Shown in pieces: positions 34,941-43,330 of a stretch of 64,000 nt of DNA (positions within the stretch are counted from its first letter, which is position 1; the number at the start of each line of letters is the position of its first letter). Made by a program: the position numbers and the translations under genes. The stretch covers positions 5,210 through 69,209 of the forward strand of contig JAYSGB010000020.1 in assembly GCA_041913045.1 (NCBI GenBank), written 5' to 3'. Source of the stretch: CAMLOF01 sp041913045 (GTDB taxonomy: Bacteria; Pseudomonadota; Gammaproteobacteria; Burkholderiales; Burkholderiaceae_C). The notes under the pieces are model-generated. The model was given only the letters and a program-made list of their open reading frames with translations. It did not search any database and had not been told where the DNA came from.

Positions 34941-36149
34941 TTACAGAGCCTTCGCAAGGCGCTTGACACCCTCGCGAATCTTCTCGACGTCAGAGGTCGC
35001 AAAGCTCAGGCGCAAGGCTGCGGTATCGGGTTGATCGCAATAGAACGGAACACCGGGCACAAACGCAACACCCTGGTCAATAGCGCGCAGCGAATAGGCC
35101 TTTGCGTCGGTTTCGCGGCCACCCGCACCCGTCAGGCGCGCCCAGACAAACAGGCCGCCTTTGGGCTGCACGAAGGAAATGGCGTCCCCCAGCTCGGCCC
35201 GCAGACTGTCACACATGGTCTGTGCCCGCTCGGCATACACAGCACGGGCGCGCGTCAGGTTGCCCTCCATGCGGCCGGCCTTCAGATACTGCGCCGCCGT
35301 GGCCTGTGCAAAGGTGCTGGAGTTGGCGTCGCTGAACTGCTTGCACATCACCGCCTTGGCCTGTAACTCCGCAGGTGCAATCATCCAGCCGAGGCGGAAA
35401 CCGGCAGACAGCGTCTTGCTCAAGGAGCCGCAGTGCACCAGACATTCACGGCTGCCAGGCACCTGTTCGCTCAACGCCAAGAGGCTGGGCGGCGGTGCCT
35501 CGCCAAAATACAGGTCGCCGTAGGGGTCGTCCTCCACGATCAGCGTCTGGTATTTCACCGCCAGTTCAAGAATGCGCTTGCGGCGCTCCAGCGTCAGCGT
35601 GGCACCGCTCGGGTTGCCAAACGTGGGAATGAGGTAAACAAACTTGGGCCGGTGTTCAACGATCAACTGCTCCAGCCGATCCACCTGCACGCCATCGCCG
35701 TCGATGGGGGCGCTCACCAACTGAGCGCCGTACAAGCGGAAACACTGGATCGTGGCCAGGAAGGTCGGGCCTTCCACAATCACCTTGTCACCAGGCGAAA
35801 CCAGCGTCTTGCCCAGCAGGTCAAGCGCCTGCTGGCTGCCGGTGGTCACCATCAGTTGCTCGGGAGCCAGCTGGCTCACGCCCTTGGCCGCCATGAAGGC
35901 CGCCAACTGCTCACGCAACGGCTGGTAGCCTTCGGTAGCGCCGTACTGCAAGGCGCCTCCTGGCTCGTTGGCCAGCGCCGCCAGCGTGGCTTCGCGAATG
36001 CCGTCCACGTCCACCAGCGCCACGTCCGGGAATCCACCAGCAAAACTGATGATGCCGGGCTTGCCCAGCAATTTGAACAGGTCGCGAATGGCGGAGGTTT
36101 CGACGTTGTTCAGGCGGTCGGCGAAACGGATCGCGGAAGGAGCACTCAT
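34941..36149 (-). CDS. PLP-dependent aminotransferase (class I/II, LysN-like)
   Basis: Fold-type I aminotransferase of 402 residues. PLP-binding lysine is in VHCGSLSKTLSAGFRLGW near residue 245. The conserved asparagine is in YLIPTFGNPSGATLT, aspartate and tyrosine in LIVEDDPYGDLYF, and the C-terminal arginine in ALRLSFATSD. The sequence resembles the 2-aminoadipate/multi-substrate aminotransferase group related to MocR catalytic domains, without the DNA-binding part. The substrate is not determined. The ATG at 36149 is chosen since upstream sequence is antisense to nth. It is divergent from nth by 15 bases. Confidence 0.88.
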   Translation of the reverse strand: MSAPSAIRFADRLNNVETSAIRDLFKLLGKPGIISFAGGFPDVALVDVDGIREATLAALANEPGGALQYGATEGYQPLREQLAAFMAAKGVSQLAPEQLMVTTGSQQALDLLGKTLVSPGDKVIVEGPTFLATIQCFRLYGAQLVSAPIDGDGVQVDRLEQLIVEHRPKFVYLIPTFGNPSGATLTLERRKRILELAVKYQTLIVEDDPYGDLYFGEAPPPSLLALSEQVPGSRECLVHCGSLSKTLSAGFRLGWMIAPAELQAKAVMCKQFSDANSSTFAQATAAQYLKAGRMEGNLTRARAVYAERAQTMCDSLRAELGDAISFVQPKGGLFVWARLTGAGGRETDAKAYSLRAIDQGVAFVPGVPFYCDQPDTAALRLSFATSDVEKIREGVKRLAKAL

Positions 36150-36164
36150 GGGAGAATCGTCGGC

Positions 36165-36797
36165 ATGAAAAAGGAAAACATCGAACTGTTTTTCGCCACT
36201 CTGCAAGCGGCCAACCCACAGCCCAACACCGAGCTGGAGTATACGAGCGTGTTCGAGCTGCTCGCCGCTGTGCTGCTGAGTGCCCAGGCCACGGACGTAG
36301 GCGTGAACAAAGCCACGAGGAAACTGTTTCCCGTGGCCAACACGCCTGCCAAAATCCTGGCGCTGGGCCAAGCCGGGCTGGAGGCATACATCAACACCAT
36401 CGGCCTGTACCGCAACAAAGCCAAACACCTGCTGGAGACCTGCCGCATTCTGGTGGAGAAACACGGCGGACAGGTACCGCGCGACCGTGAGGCACTGGAA
36501 GCCCTGCCCGGTGTGGGCCGCAAGACAGCGAACGTGGTGCTCAACGTGGCCTTTGGTGAACCGACCATGGCCGTGGACACCCACATCTTCCGCCTGGGCA
36601 ACCGCACCGGCCTGGCCCCAGGCAAAACGCCGCTGGAAGTGGAAAAGAAACTGCTGCAGCGTGTGCCCGCCAAATACCTGGAAGACGCGCACCACTGGCT
36701 CATCCTGCACGGGCGCTACGTCTGCCTGGCACGCAAACCCCAGTGCGGCCGCTGCGCAGTGAGTGCCTATTGCGACTACCCAGAAAAGACACCTTGA
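36165..36797 (+). CDS. nth: Endonuclease III
   Basis: DNA glycosylase/AP lyase for oxidised pyrimidines. The 210 residues show the helix-hairpin-helix ALPGVGRKTANVVLNVAFG near residue 110 with catalytic Lys, the catalytic Asp in MAVDTHIFRLGNRTG, and the 4Fe-4S cluster spaced C-x6-C-x2-C-x5-C in CLARKPQCGRCAVSAYC. It starts 15 bases from the divergent aminotransferase, so any promoter for it lies inside that gene's 5' end. It is followed by aat after 14 bases. Confidence 0.97.
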   Translation: MKKENIELFFATLQAANPQPNTELEYTSVFELLAAVLLSAQATDVGVNKATRKLFPVANTPAKILALGQAGLEAYINTIGLYRNKAKHLLETCRILVEKHGGQVPRDREALEALPGVGRKTANVVLNVAFGEPTMAVDTHIFRLGNRTGLAPGKTPLEVEKKLLQRVPAKYLEDAHHWLILHGRYVCLARKPQCGRCAVSAYCDYPEKTP

Positions 36798-36811
36798 GCC
36801 GCAACACACCC

Positions 36812-37573
36812 ATGCTGCCCTGGCTGGCGCCGGGCGAAGCATTCCCGCCGCCTGAACAGGCCTGGGGAACCGGCGACCCTATCCCTGGCCTGCTGGCTGC
36901 GGGTGGCGTACTGGATGTGCCCACGCTGCGGCGCGCTTACGCCGAAGGTATCTTTCCCTGGTACAGCGCCGACCAGCCCATCCTTTGGTGGAGCCCCGAC
37001 CCGCGCATGGTGCTGCGCACCCATCACTTCCGGCTTCATCCCTCGCTGCGCAAGGAAATCCGCACGGGTTTGCGTAGCGGGCGGCTGGAAATCAAAGTTG
37101 ACACGGCTTTTGAACTGGTGATCCAGGCATGCGCCCACACGCCACGTGCCGGCCAAAGCGGTACATGGATCGTGCCTGACATGGTCCACGCCTACACCGC
37201 CTTGCACCATGCAGGCCACGCCCACAGCGTGGAAACCTGGTGGGAAGGCAGGCTTGTGGGTGGCCTGTACTGCGTCAACCTCGGGCGCATGGTGTTTGGC
37301 GAATCGATGTTCAGCCACCGCAGCAATGCCTCCAAAATGGCCCTGGCCGGGCTCATCGCCTGCTGCAAGGCGTGGGGCGTCCAGGCCATAGACTGCCAGC
37401 AAAACACCGCCCACCTGTCCAGCCTGGGTGCGAGCGAAGAGCCGCGCAGCCGCTTTTTGCTCACGGTGCGCGAGGCCATCCGCGAGCCCGCCCCCACTTG
37501 GCGATTCGACCCCCTATACTGGAATGCGTTGCTAGACCGATCCGTGCCGGGCAACGGCATGAAAGCACCGTGA
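36812..37573 (+). CDS. aat: Leucyl/phenylalanyl-tRNA--protein transferase
   Basis: Attaches Leu or Phe from aminoacyl-tRNA to proteins with N-terminal Arg or Lys, marking them for ClpS-ClpAP decay. The 253 residues include the family signatures GGVLDVPTLRRAYAEGIFPW near residue 32, ILWWSPDPRMVL, and FGESMFSHRSNASKMALAGL. The ATG at 36812 matches family N-termini; a TTG at 36794 would overlap the nth stop and add six residues. The next gene overlaps its stop (GTGA), so both N-degron transferases are coupled. Confidence 0.95.
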   Translation: MLPWLAPGEAFPPPEQAWGTGDPIPGLLAAGGVLDVPTLRRAYAEGIFPWYSADQPILWWSPDPRMVLRTHHFRLHPSLRKEIRTGLRSGRLEIKVDTAFELVIQACAHTPRAGQSGTWIVPDMVHAYTALHHAGHAHSVETWWEGRLVGGLYCVNLGRMVFGESMFSHRSNASKMALAGLIACCKAWGVQAIDCQQNTAHLSSLGASEEPRSRFLLTVREAIREPAPTWRFDPLYWNALLDRSVPGNGMKAP

Positions 37574-38331
37574 CCCATCCCAAGGAACTACCGCTACACG
37601 CCCTGCAGTTCTATGCCACGGCACCCTACCCCTGCAGCTACCTGCCGGGGCGGATGGCTCGCTCTCAAGTGGCAACACCCAGCCACCTCATCCACAGCGA
37701 CACATACTCGGATCTGGTAACTCACGGCTTTCGTCGCAGCGGCATGTTCACCTACCGCCCCCATTGCGACGGATGCCAAGCCTGCTTGCCTCTGCGAGTA
37801 GATGCAAAAGCCTTCAGAGCCAACCGCAGCCAACGGCGCGCCCAGAGCCGACATGCCGACCTTCAAGTACGCGTCCTGAGCCTGGGCTTCGTCAAAGAAC
37901 ACTACGAGCTCTACCTCCGCTACCAACACAGCAGGCACCCTGGCGGCGGCATGGATCACGACAATATCGACCAATACAGCCAGTTTCTGCTGCAAAGCAG
38001 GACCAACTCAAGGCTGGTCGAATTTCTGCAACCCGCGACCGAATGTCAGACTGAGCGTGTCGTCATGGTATCCGTGGTCGACATACTGGCAGACGGCCTC
38101 TCTGCCGTTTACACGTTCTACGAGCCAGACCCGAAAGCGAGCTACGGCACCTTCAACGTACTTTGGCAAATTGACCAGGCCCGTGCGCTGCAACTTCCCT
38201 ACGTGTATTTGGGCTACTGGATCGCCGAGAGCCCCAAAATGAACTACAAGAGCAACTTCCAACCCTGCGAGATCCTGGTTGACGGGCATTGGCGGACCTG
38301 GATACCCACGGCCGGTATGGCCCAACTCTGA
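37570..38331 (+). CDS. bpt: Aspartate/glutamate leucyltransferase Bpt
   Basis: Moves Leu from Leu-tRNA to proteins with N-terminal Asp or Glu in the bacterial N-degron pathway. The 253 residues match the ATE-like family. They show LQFYATAPYPCSYLPGRMAR at the N-terminus, the paired cysteines in YRPHCDGCQACLPLRVD, and YVYLGYWIAESPKMNYKSNF near the end. The start is GTG at 37570 inside the aat stop. Bpt rather than a eukaryotic-like arginyl transferase is assigned because this short form with aat is standard in Proteobacteria. It is often labelled ate. Confidence 0.93.
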   Translation: MTHPKELPLHALQFYATAPYPCSYLPGRMARSQVATPSHLIHSDTYSDLVTHGFRRSGMFTYRPHCDGCQACLPLRVDAKAFRANRSQRRAQSRHADLQVRVLSLGFVKEHYELYLRYQHSRHPGGGMDHDNIDQYSQFLLQSRTNSRLVEFLQPATECQTERVVMVSVVDILADGLSAVYTFYEPDPKASYGTFNVLWQIDQARALQLPYVYLGYWIAESPKMNYKSNFQPCEILVDGHWRTWIPTAGMAQL

Positions 38332-38372
38332 ATTTCATCTTGTAAAATTGCGTTGCCACTATTGGGAACGCC

Positions 38373-39164
38373 ATGACACGACGCCAAGACATCCTGCCCA
38401 CCCAACCCAGCGTGCAAGTGATTGAACGCATGTTCAATCTGCTGGAGGTGCTTGCATCACGCGAAGAGCCGGTTTCCCTCAAGGAAATCAGCGAAAAAAC
38501 AGGCCTGCACCCTTCAACGGCCCACCGCATCCTCAACGACCTGACCATCGGCCGCTTCGTGGACCGCCCGGAGGCCGGCACCTACCGCCTGGGCATGCGC
38601 CTGCTGGAACTCGGCAACCTGGTGAAGGCTCGATTGAGCGTGCGCGACGCAGCCTTGGGCCCGATGCGGGAACTGCACAAACAGATCCAGCAACCAGTGA
38701 ACCTAAGCGTGCGCCAGGGTGATGAAATCGTCTACGTTGAACGCGCCTACAGCGAACGTTCGGGCATGCAGGTGGTGCGCGCCATTGGTGGACGCGCCCC
38801 CCTGCACCTCACCTCGGTCGGCAAGCTGTTCCTGGCGGCGGACGACGCTCAACGAGTACGCGCCTATGCCACGCGCACCGGGCTGATGGGGAATACACGC
38901 AACAGCCTGACCCAATTGCCTCAGCTTGAGCGGGAGCTTGCTCAGTGCCGCCGGCTTGGCGTAGCGCGAGACAACGAGGAGCTGGAAATGGGTGTGCGCT
39001 GCATGGCCGCAGGCATTTATGACGATCAGGGCAAGCTGGTGGCAGGCTTGTCCATTTCTGCCCCATCAGACCGTCTGGACGAAAACTGGCTTCCTAAACT
39101 GCGTGCCACGGCCGATCAAATCAGCCAATCACTCGGATACCAGGGTAGCAGCGCCGTACTCTGA
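38373..39164 (+). CDS. IclR family transcriptional regulator
   Basis: Regulator of 263 residues. The N-terminal winged helix-turn-helix is VSLKEISEKTGLHPSTAHRI near residue 32. The IclR effector domain follows (APLHLTSVGKLFLAADD near 143, then GVARDNEELEMGVRCMAAGI and LVAGLSISAPSDRL). The effector and targets are not recognisable, and no catabolic operon is adjacent. A TAAAAT hexamer at 38343-38348 may be its -10. It is convergent with the endopeptidase gene, and a GC-rich stem at 39176-39206 lies between. Confidence 0.9.
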   Translation: MTRRQDILPTQPSVQVIERMFNLLEVLASREEPVSLKEISEKTGLHPSTAHRILNDLTIGRFVDRPEAGTYRLGMRLLELGNLVKARLSVRDAALGPMRELHKQIQQPVNLSVRQGDEIVYVERAYSERSGMQVVRAIGGRAPLHLTSVGKLFLAADDAQRVRAYATRTGLMGNTRNSLTQLPQLERELAQCRRLGVARDNEELEMGVRCMAAGIYDDQGKLVAGLSISAPSDRLDENWLPKLRATADQISQSLGYQGSSAVL

Positions 39165-39175
39165 CAACCCGAACT

Positions 39176-39206
39176 GCCCGCCCGAGCAAGCTACTTCGGG
39201 GCGGGC
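39176..39206. terminator. GC-rich stem between convergent iclR-type and pbpG genes
   Basis: An 8-bp perfect arm GCCCGCCC pairs with GGGCGGGC across a 15-base spacer. Only TT follows on the plus strand, so it is a weak bidirectional terminator candidate. Confidence 0.4.
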
Positions 39207-39220
39207 TTGGAAACGTTGTA

Positions 39221-40363
39221 TCAAACGCCTCCACCGACCCGCACGGCGCTTGGCGGGGCTTCGTGCAGCGAGGACTCCACCCAGCGGCGCAGGCGCTCGG
39301 CGTCTCCAACACGCGCAGCCGGTCCAGCGGCATCCAGCAACACCATGATCAACTGCCGCCCCAGCACGTTGACCTGCATGACAAGACAACGGCCCGCCTC
39401 GCGGATGTAACCCGTTTTTTGCAAACCAATGTCCCAGTTGGCATTGTTGATGAGGCGGTTGCTGTTGCGGTACTGAAGCACACGCCGACCATCCAGAGAA
39501 ACCTCATAGCTCGGCGAGGTCGAGAGGTCGCGCAGCATGGGCCGCTCATATGCAGCAGACACCAGCACGGCCAAGTCGCGCGCGCTGGACTGATTGGAGC
39601 TAGACAGGCCGGTGGGATCCACGTATCGCGTGTCGCGCATGCCCAACTGCACCGCCTTCTCGTTCATGAGGCGAACGAACCGATCCAGACCGCCCGGGTA
39701 GGTGCGACCCAGCGCATGGGCGGCACGGTTTTCGCTGGACATCAGTGCCAAGTGCAACGCCTCACCTCGGGTCAGACGAGCACCTACTATCAAGCGCGAA
39801 CCACTGTTCTTCAGGCGGTCAACGTCTTCGTCGGTGATGGTGATGACCTCGTCCATCGGCAGGTTGGCCTCGGCGATGATCAATCCGGTCATCAACTTTG
39901 TCAGGGAGGCAATCGGCAGAACTGCGGTTTCGTTCTTCTTCAGCAACACCTCGTGGGTGTTCTGGTCCATAACGAAAGCCACACTGGAATTCAGGTTGAG
40001 CGGATCGCCAGACTCACGCAGACCCAGACGATCGGCGACCGAATCCGGCGCCACATCCAGCACAGCCGGACGAGCCGCAGCACGAACGATCGAAGAGCGG
40101 TCTGCCTTGATGCTGCGCTTGGCTGGAGAACGGACTGCGGCCTTCACACGGGTTGGTGCTTTGGCCATGACCTTCTTGACGCGTTTGGAGGCCTGAGCTA
40201 CGGGCTTCTTCTTCGCCACCTTGGCACGTTGTTCAGCCACCCGCTTCTTACTGGGCGACGACTGTGCTGACCAAGCAGGCACGGCTACGGCGCCTGCAAG
40301 CGAAACAAGAAGAATGGCTTTCGCGATACCACGAGCGATAGATGAAAAACGGTTGCGGAACAT
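39221..40363 (-). CDS. pbpG: D-alanyl-D-alanine endopeptidase (PbpG/PBP7-like)
   Basis: Low-molecular-weight penicillin-binding protein that cuts peptide cross-links in peptidoglycan in the periplasm. The 380 residues begin with a signal peptide ending near AVPAWSA. A Lys/Arg/Ala-rich segment (residues 35-95) follows, then the peptidase S11 domain with S-x-x-K in LPIASLTKLMTGL, S-x-N in LMSSENRAAHALG, and K-T-G in GLQKTGYIREAG. The basic linker is unusual in length and may bind the wall. The ATG at 40363 is supported by GGAGGG seven bases upstream; an ATG-like codon further upstream is not. Confidence 0.9.
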   Translation of the reverse strand: MFRNRFSSIARGIAKAILLVSLAGAVAVPAWSAQSSPSKKRVAEQRAKVAKKKPVAQASKRVKKVMAKAPTRVKAAVRSPAKRSIKADRSSIVRAAARPAVLDVAPDSVADRLGLRESGDPLNLNSSVAFVMDQNTHEVLLKKNETAVLPIASLTKLMTGLIIAEANLPMDEVITITDEDVDRLKNSGSRLIVGARLTRGEALHLALMSSENRAAHALGRTYPGGLDRFVRLMNEKAVQLGMRDTRYVDPTGLSSSNQSSARDLAVLVSAAYERPMLRDLSTSPSYEVSLDGRRVLQYRNSNRLINNANWDIGLQKTGYIREAGRCLVMQVNVLGRQLIMVLLDAAGPAARVGDAERLRRWVESSLHEAPPSAVRVGGGV

Positions 40364-40502
40364 CGCTGCACCCTCCAAACCCAAGACTGACGACCTGAAG
40401 TATAGAGCGAACAGCCAGAAAAACAAGCAATATCAACTGCTTGCAGCAACTTTTTAAGTCACTGTCGCAACAATGGGGTGATGAACGACCCCAAACGCCA
40501 TG

Positions 40503-40527
40503 AAAAAGGGCGGCCAAGCCGCCCTTT
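40503..40527 (-). terminator. Intrinsic terminator after leuA
   Basis: On the minus strand a 10-bp perfect stem (AAAGGGCGGC with GCCGCCCTTT) around a 3-base loop is followed by TT. It lies 21 bases after the leuA stop and separates it from pbpG. Confidence 0.85.
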
Positions 40528-40547
40528 CTGCCTCAAAGGTGCGGAAT

Positions 40548-42089
40548 TCAGCCTTGAGCCGCCACCCTGTCAGACTTGCTGTGCAGCTTGGTCAGGGCGC
40601 TGAGGTAAGCCTTGGCCGATGCGACGACAATGTCCGGATCGGAGCCCACACCGTTGACGATGCGACCGCCATGCTGCAGGCGCACGGTCACTTCACCCTG
40701 GCTCTCAGTAGAGCCGCTGGTGATGGCGTTCACCGAGTACAGCAGCATCTCGGCACCGCTCTTGACGTGGCCTTCAATGGCTTTGAGGGAAGCATCCACC
40801 GGGCCATTGCCCTCGGCCTCACCCATGTACTCCTTGCCCTCGATGGTGAAAACCACCTTGGCACGTGGCCGCTCCCCGGTTTCGCTGTGCTGGGCAAGAG
40901 ACACCAGGGCGTATTGCTCTTTCTCGGGCGTCACGCTCTCGTCGCTGACCAGCGCGAGGATGTCCTCGTCGAAGATTTCTGCCTTGCGGTCGGCCAGTTC
41001 CTTGAACTTGGCAAACGCGGCATTGATCTCGCTTTCGGACTCCATCTCGATGCCCAGATCTTCCAGGCGCTGCTTGAAGGCGTTGCGGCCGCTGAGCTTG
41101 CCCAGCACGATCTTGTTGGCACTCCAGCCCACGTCCTCGGCGCGCATGATCTCGTAGGTGTCGCGCGCCTTGAGCACGCCATCCTGATGGATGCCGCTGG
41201 CATGGGCAAACGCGTTCGCGCCCACAACGGCCTTGTTGGGCTGCACCACAAATCCGGTGGTCTGGCTGACCATGCGGCTGGCCGGCACGATCTGCGAAGT
41301 GTCGATATCCACGTCCAGCCCGAAATAGTCACGGCGTGTTTTGACCGCCATGACGATTTCCTCCAGCGAGCAGTTGCCAGCACGCTCGCCCAGACCGTTG
41401 ATGGTGCACTCCACCTGGCGGGCGCCACCGATCTTTACACCTGCGAGCGAGTTGGCCACGGCCATGCCCAGGTCGTTGTGGCAGTGAACGCTCCAGATGG
41501 CCTTGTCGGCGTTGGGCACCTTCTCGCGCAGGGTCTTGATGAAGTTGCCATACAGCTCGGGAATGGCGTAGCCCACCGTGTCGGGGATGTTGATGGTGGT
41601 GGCGCCTTCGGCAATGACCACCTCAACCACACGAGCCAGGAAGTCGATCTCGCTGCGATAGCCGTCTTCAGCGCTGAACTCGATGTCGGCCACGAGGTTG
41701 CGTGCGAATCGCACGGACTGGCGGGCTTGCTCCAGCACCTGCTCGGGCGTCATGCGCAGCTTTTTCTCCATGTGGAGCGGGCTGGTGGCGATGAAGGTGT
41801 GGATGCGTGCGCGCTCCGCACCTTTGAGCGCTTCGGCCGCACGGGAAATGTCACGGTCGTTGGCACGGGCCAGGGAGCAGACGGTCGATTCCTTGATGTG
41901 GTCGGCGATCGCCTTGACCGACTCGAAGTCGCCATTGGAACTGGCGGCGAAACCGGCCTCGATCACATCCACCTTCAGTCGCTCCAGCTGACGCGCGATG
42001 CGCAGTTTTTCGTCCTTGGTCATGGACGCGCCGGGCGACTGTTCGCCGTCACGCAAGGTGGTGTCGAAAATGATGAGTTTGTCGGTCAT
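40548..42089 (-). CDS. leuA: 2-isopropylmalate synthase
   Basis: First committed step of leucine synthesis: condenses acetyl-CoA with 2-oxoisovalerate. The 513 residues start MTDKLIIFDTTLRDGEQSPG (HMGL-like signature with the metal Asp). They continue with VHCHNDLGMAVANSLAG (metal histidine), the second signature and FAHASGIHQDGVLKARDTYE near residue 290, and a C-terminal LeuA allosteric domain for leucine feedback (TIEGKEYMGEAEGNGPVDAS). The ATG at 42089 has GGAGAAC five bases upstream. A leader peptide and terminator hairpin precede it. Confidence 0.97.
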   Translation of the reverse strand: MTDKLIIFDTTLRDGEQSPGASMTKDEKLRIARQLERLKVDVIEAGFAASSNGDFESVKAIADHIKESTVCSLARANDRDISRAAEALKGAERARIHTFIATSPLHMEKKLRMTPEQVLEQARQSVRFARNLVADIEFSAEDGYRSEIDFLARVVEVVIAEGATTINIPDTVGYAIPELYGNFIKTLREKVPNADKAIWSVHCHNDLGMAVANSLAGVKIGGARQVECTINGLGERAGNCSLEEIVMAVKTRRDYFGLDVDIDTSQIVPASRMVSQTTGFVVQPNKAVVGANAFAHASGIHQDGVLKARDTYEIMRAEDVGWSANKIVLGKLSGRNAFKQRLEDLGIEMESESEINAAFAKFKELADRKAEIFDEDILALVSDESVTPEKEQYALVSLAQHSETGERPRAKVVFTIEGKEYMGEAEGNGPVDASLKAIEGHVKSGAEMLLYSVNAITSGSTESQGEVTVRLQHGGRIVNGVGSDPDIVVASAKAYLSALTKLHSKSDRVAAQG

Positions 42090-42151
42090 TCCAGTTCTCC
42101 GAGGAGGCCGCCTCGTGGGCGGCACTGAGGAAACCCCGCAGTGTCGATGTC

Positions 42152-42196
42152 CAAAACAAACGGCCCGCTGCGGGTGCATACGGGCCGTTGGTTTTG
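42152..42196 (-). terminator. leuA attenuator terminator hairpin
   Basis: On the minus strand CAAAAC-C-AACGGCCCG pairs with CGGGCCGTT-T-GTTTTG, a stem of 15 pairs with one mismatch and a 13-base loop, ending in a TGTTTT tract. It lies between the leader peptide stop (42209) and the leuA start (42089). The 5' arm also contains GCCCGT, which can pair instead with ACGGGC at 42225-42220 in the leader peptide, an antiterminator alternative. Confidence 0.85.
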
Positions 42197-42208
42197 AAAA
42201 TGCGCGCG

Positions 42209-42268
42209 CTATACCATCTGCCCGTGATCGGTCAGAGCTAGTAGCAGGAAAGCGCGTGCGAAGTTCAT
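42209..42268 (-). CDS. leuL: leuA leader peptide (attenuation)
   Basis: A 19-residue open frame, MNFARAFLLLALTDHGQMV, ends 120 bases before leuA and directly ahead of a strong terminator hairpin. Four of five consecutive codons are leucine (CTG CTA CTA GCT CTG). CTA is a scarce codon in the flanking genes, which should make stalling sensitive to charged leucyl-tRNA. Stalling there would free the downstream ACGGGC to pair with the terminator's 5' arm and let RNA polymerase proceed. The ribosome site is weak (GAAG), and a possible extended -10 (TGATACATT) lies so close that the message may be nearly leaderless. The symbol is by analogy with the enteric leader. Confidence 0.78.
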   Translation of the reverse strand: MNFARAFLLLALTDHGQMV

Positions 42269-42355
42269 AGGCTTCAATGTATCACAAAGGCAAGCGATTG
42301 CCGATCGCAAATAACCATGGCAACCCATCAAACAAAACTATCGAGGAATCATGCG

Positions 42356-42410
42356 CCCCCACGCTTCGCTGCCCCCAAGGGGGCTTTCGTCGCCTTGGGG
42401 CGGCCCGGCG
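42356..42410 (-). repeat. Dispersed 55-bp palindromic repeat, copy A
   Basis: Near-identical, in inverted orientation, to the two copies at 48753 and 48822. It has a C5-AA-G5 core palindrome and GC-rich ends and lies 5 bases beyond the pssA stop. Copies located at gene 3' ends suggest a REP-like element that may also end transcription. Confidence 0.8.
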
Positions 42411-42415
42411 GCGAC

Positions 42416-43225
42416 TCAGTCGTGCAAGCCACGCTCATCAGGCTCGTCGGTGGAGGTGCTGATAACGCTGGTGGGCTTGCCCTTGGCCTTGCGCCAGCCA
42501 TAGACGGCGTAGCCTGAAAGACCGTACAACACGAACAGCCCGAACAGAACGGTGGGCGGGTGGATGTTGATGATGGCAATGCCCAAAGCCACCAGCACGA
42601 TGGCGGCGAACGGCACACTCTTCTTCAAGCTCAGGTCTTTGAAGCTGTAGAACGGCACGTTGGTGACCATGGTGAGGCCTGCGTACAGCGTGATGGCGAA
42701 CATGGGCCACTCCAAGTCGCTGCCAACGTAACCAGACTCGGTTGTGAGCCAGATGAAGCCAGACACCAAGGCTGCAGCCGCAGGCGACGGCAAACCCTGG
42801 AAGTAGCGCTTGTCCACCACACTGGTGTTGACGTTGAAGCGCGCCAGACGCAGCGCCGCACACGCGCAATAGACGAAGGCTGCGATCCAGCCCCAACGCC
42901 CAAGGTCGCGCAACGCCCATTCGTAGGCGATGAGCGCGGGCGCGGCGCCAAAGGAAACCATGTCGGAAAGCGAGTCCATCTGCTCGCCGAAAGCACTCTG
43001 CGTGTTGGTGAGCCGAGCCACGCGGCCGTCAAGGCTGTCCAGGACCATGGCCACGAAGATGCCCACGGTGGCCAGGTCGAAGCGGCCGTTCATGGCCATG
43101 ACCACGGCATAAAAGCCACCGAACAGCGCAGCGAGCGTGATCATGTTGGGCAACATGTAGATGCCCTTGTGCGGCCGGTGCGGCTGGTGTTCGGACGAAA
43201 TTTGGGGGTCGGTACCGTCGTGCAT
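42416..43225 (-). CDS. pssA: CDP-diacylglycerol--serine O-phosphatidyltransferase
   Basis: Makes phosphatidylserine, precursor of phosphatidylethanolamine, at the inner membrane using the CdsA product. The 269-residue protein has the CDP-alcohol phosphotransferase motif DGRVARL...FGEQMDSLSD near residues 66-90, with all catalytic Asp residues, and six to eight membrane spans. It is the integral-membrane (type II) form, not the soluble E. coli type. The ATG at 43225 gives MHDGTDPQISSEHQPHRPHK, a hydrophilic N-terminal tail. It lies between ilvC and leuA on the same strand, an order common in Burkholderiales. Confidence 0.94.
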   Translation of the reverse strand: MHDGTDPQISSEHQPHRPHKGIYMLPNMITLAALFGGFYAVVMAMNGRFDLATVGIFVAMVLDSLDGRVARLTNTQSAFGEQMDSLSDMVSFGAAPALIAYEWALRDLGRWGWIAAFVYCACAALRLARFNVNTSVVDKRYFQGLPSPAAAALVSGFIWLTTESGYVGSDLEWPMFAITLYAGLTMVTNVPFYSFKDLSLKKSVPFAAIVLVALGIAIINIHPPTVLFGLFVLYGLSGYAVYGWRKAKGKPTSVISTSTDEPDERGLHD

Positions 43226-43261
43226 GGCTGGAAGTGTAAGGCAGCCGCAAGGGCGGCAAAC

Positions 43262-43321
43262 AAAAAGCCGCCTTGAAAAGGCGGCTTGTATGTCGATCCA
43301 AGGGGCGGCTTGCACCGCCCC
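43262..43321 (-). terminator. Terminator region after ilvC
   Basis: On the minus strand two stems follow ilvC: a 7-bp GGGGCGG/CCGCCCC stem (43302-43321), then a 10-bp perfect AAGCCGCCTT/AAGGCGGCTT stem (43265-43287) ending in TTTTTG. The second is a good intrinsic terminator and should separate the ilvBNC message from pssA. Confidence 0.85.
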
Positions 43322-43330
43322 AGGGGAACA

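Noticed and set aside
36150..36842. N-terminal extension of the aminotransferase frame
   Set aside because: Antisense to nth; family length is met from the ATG at 36149.
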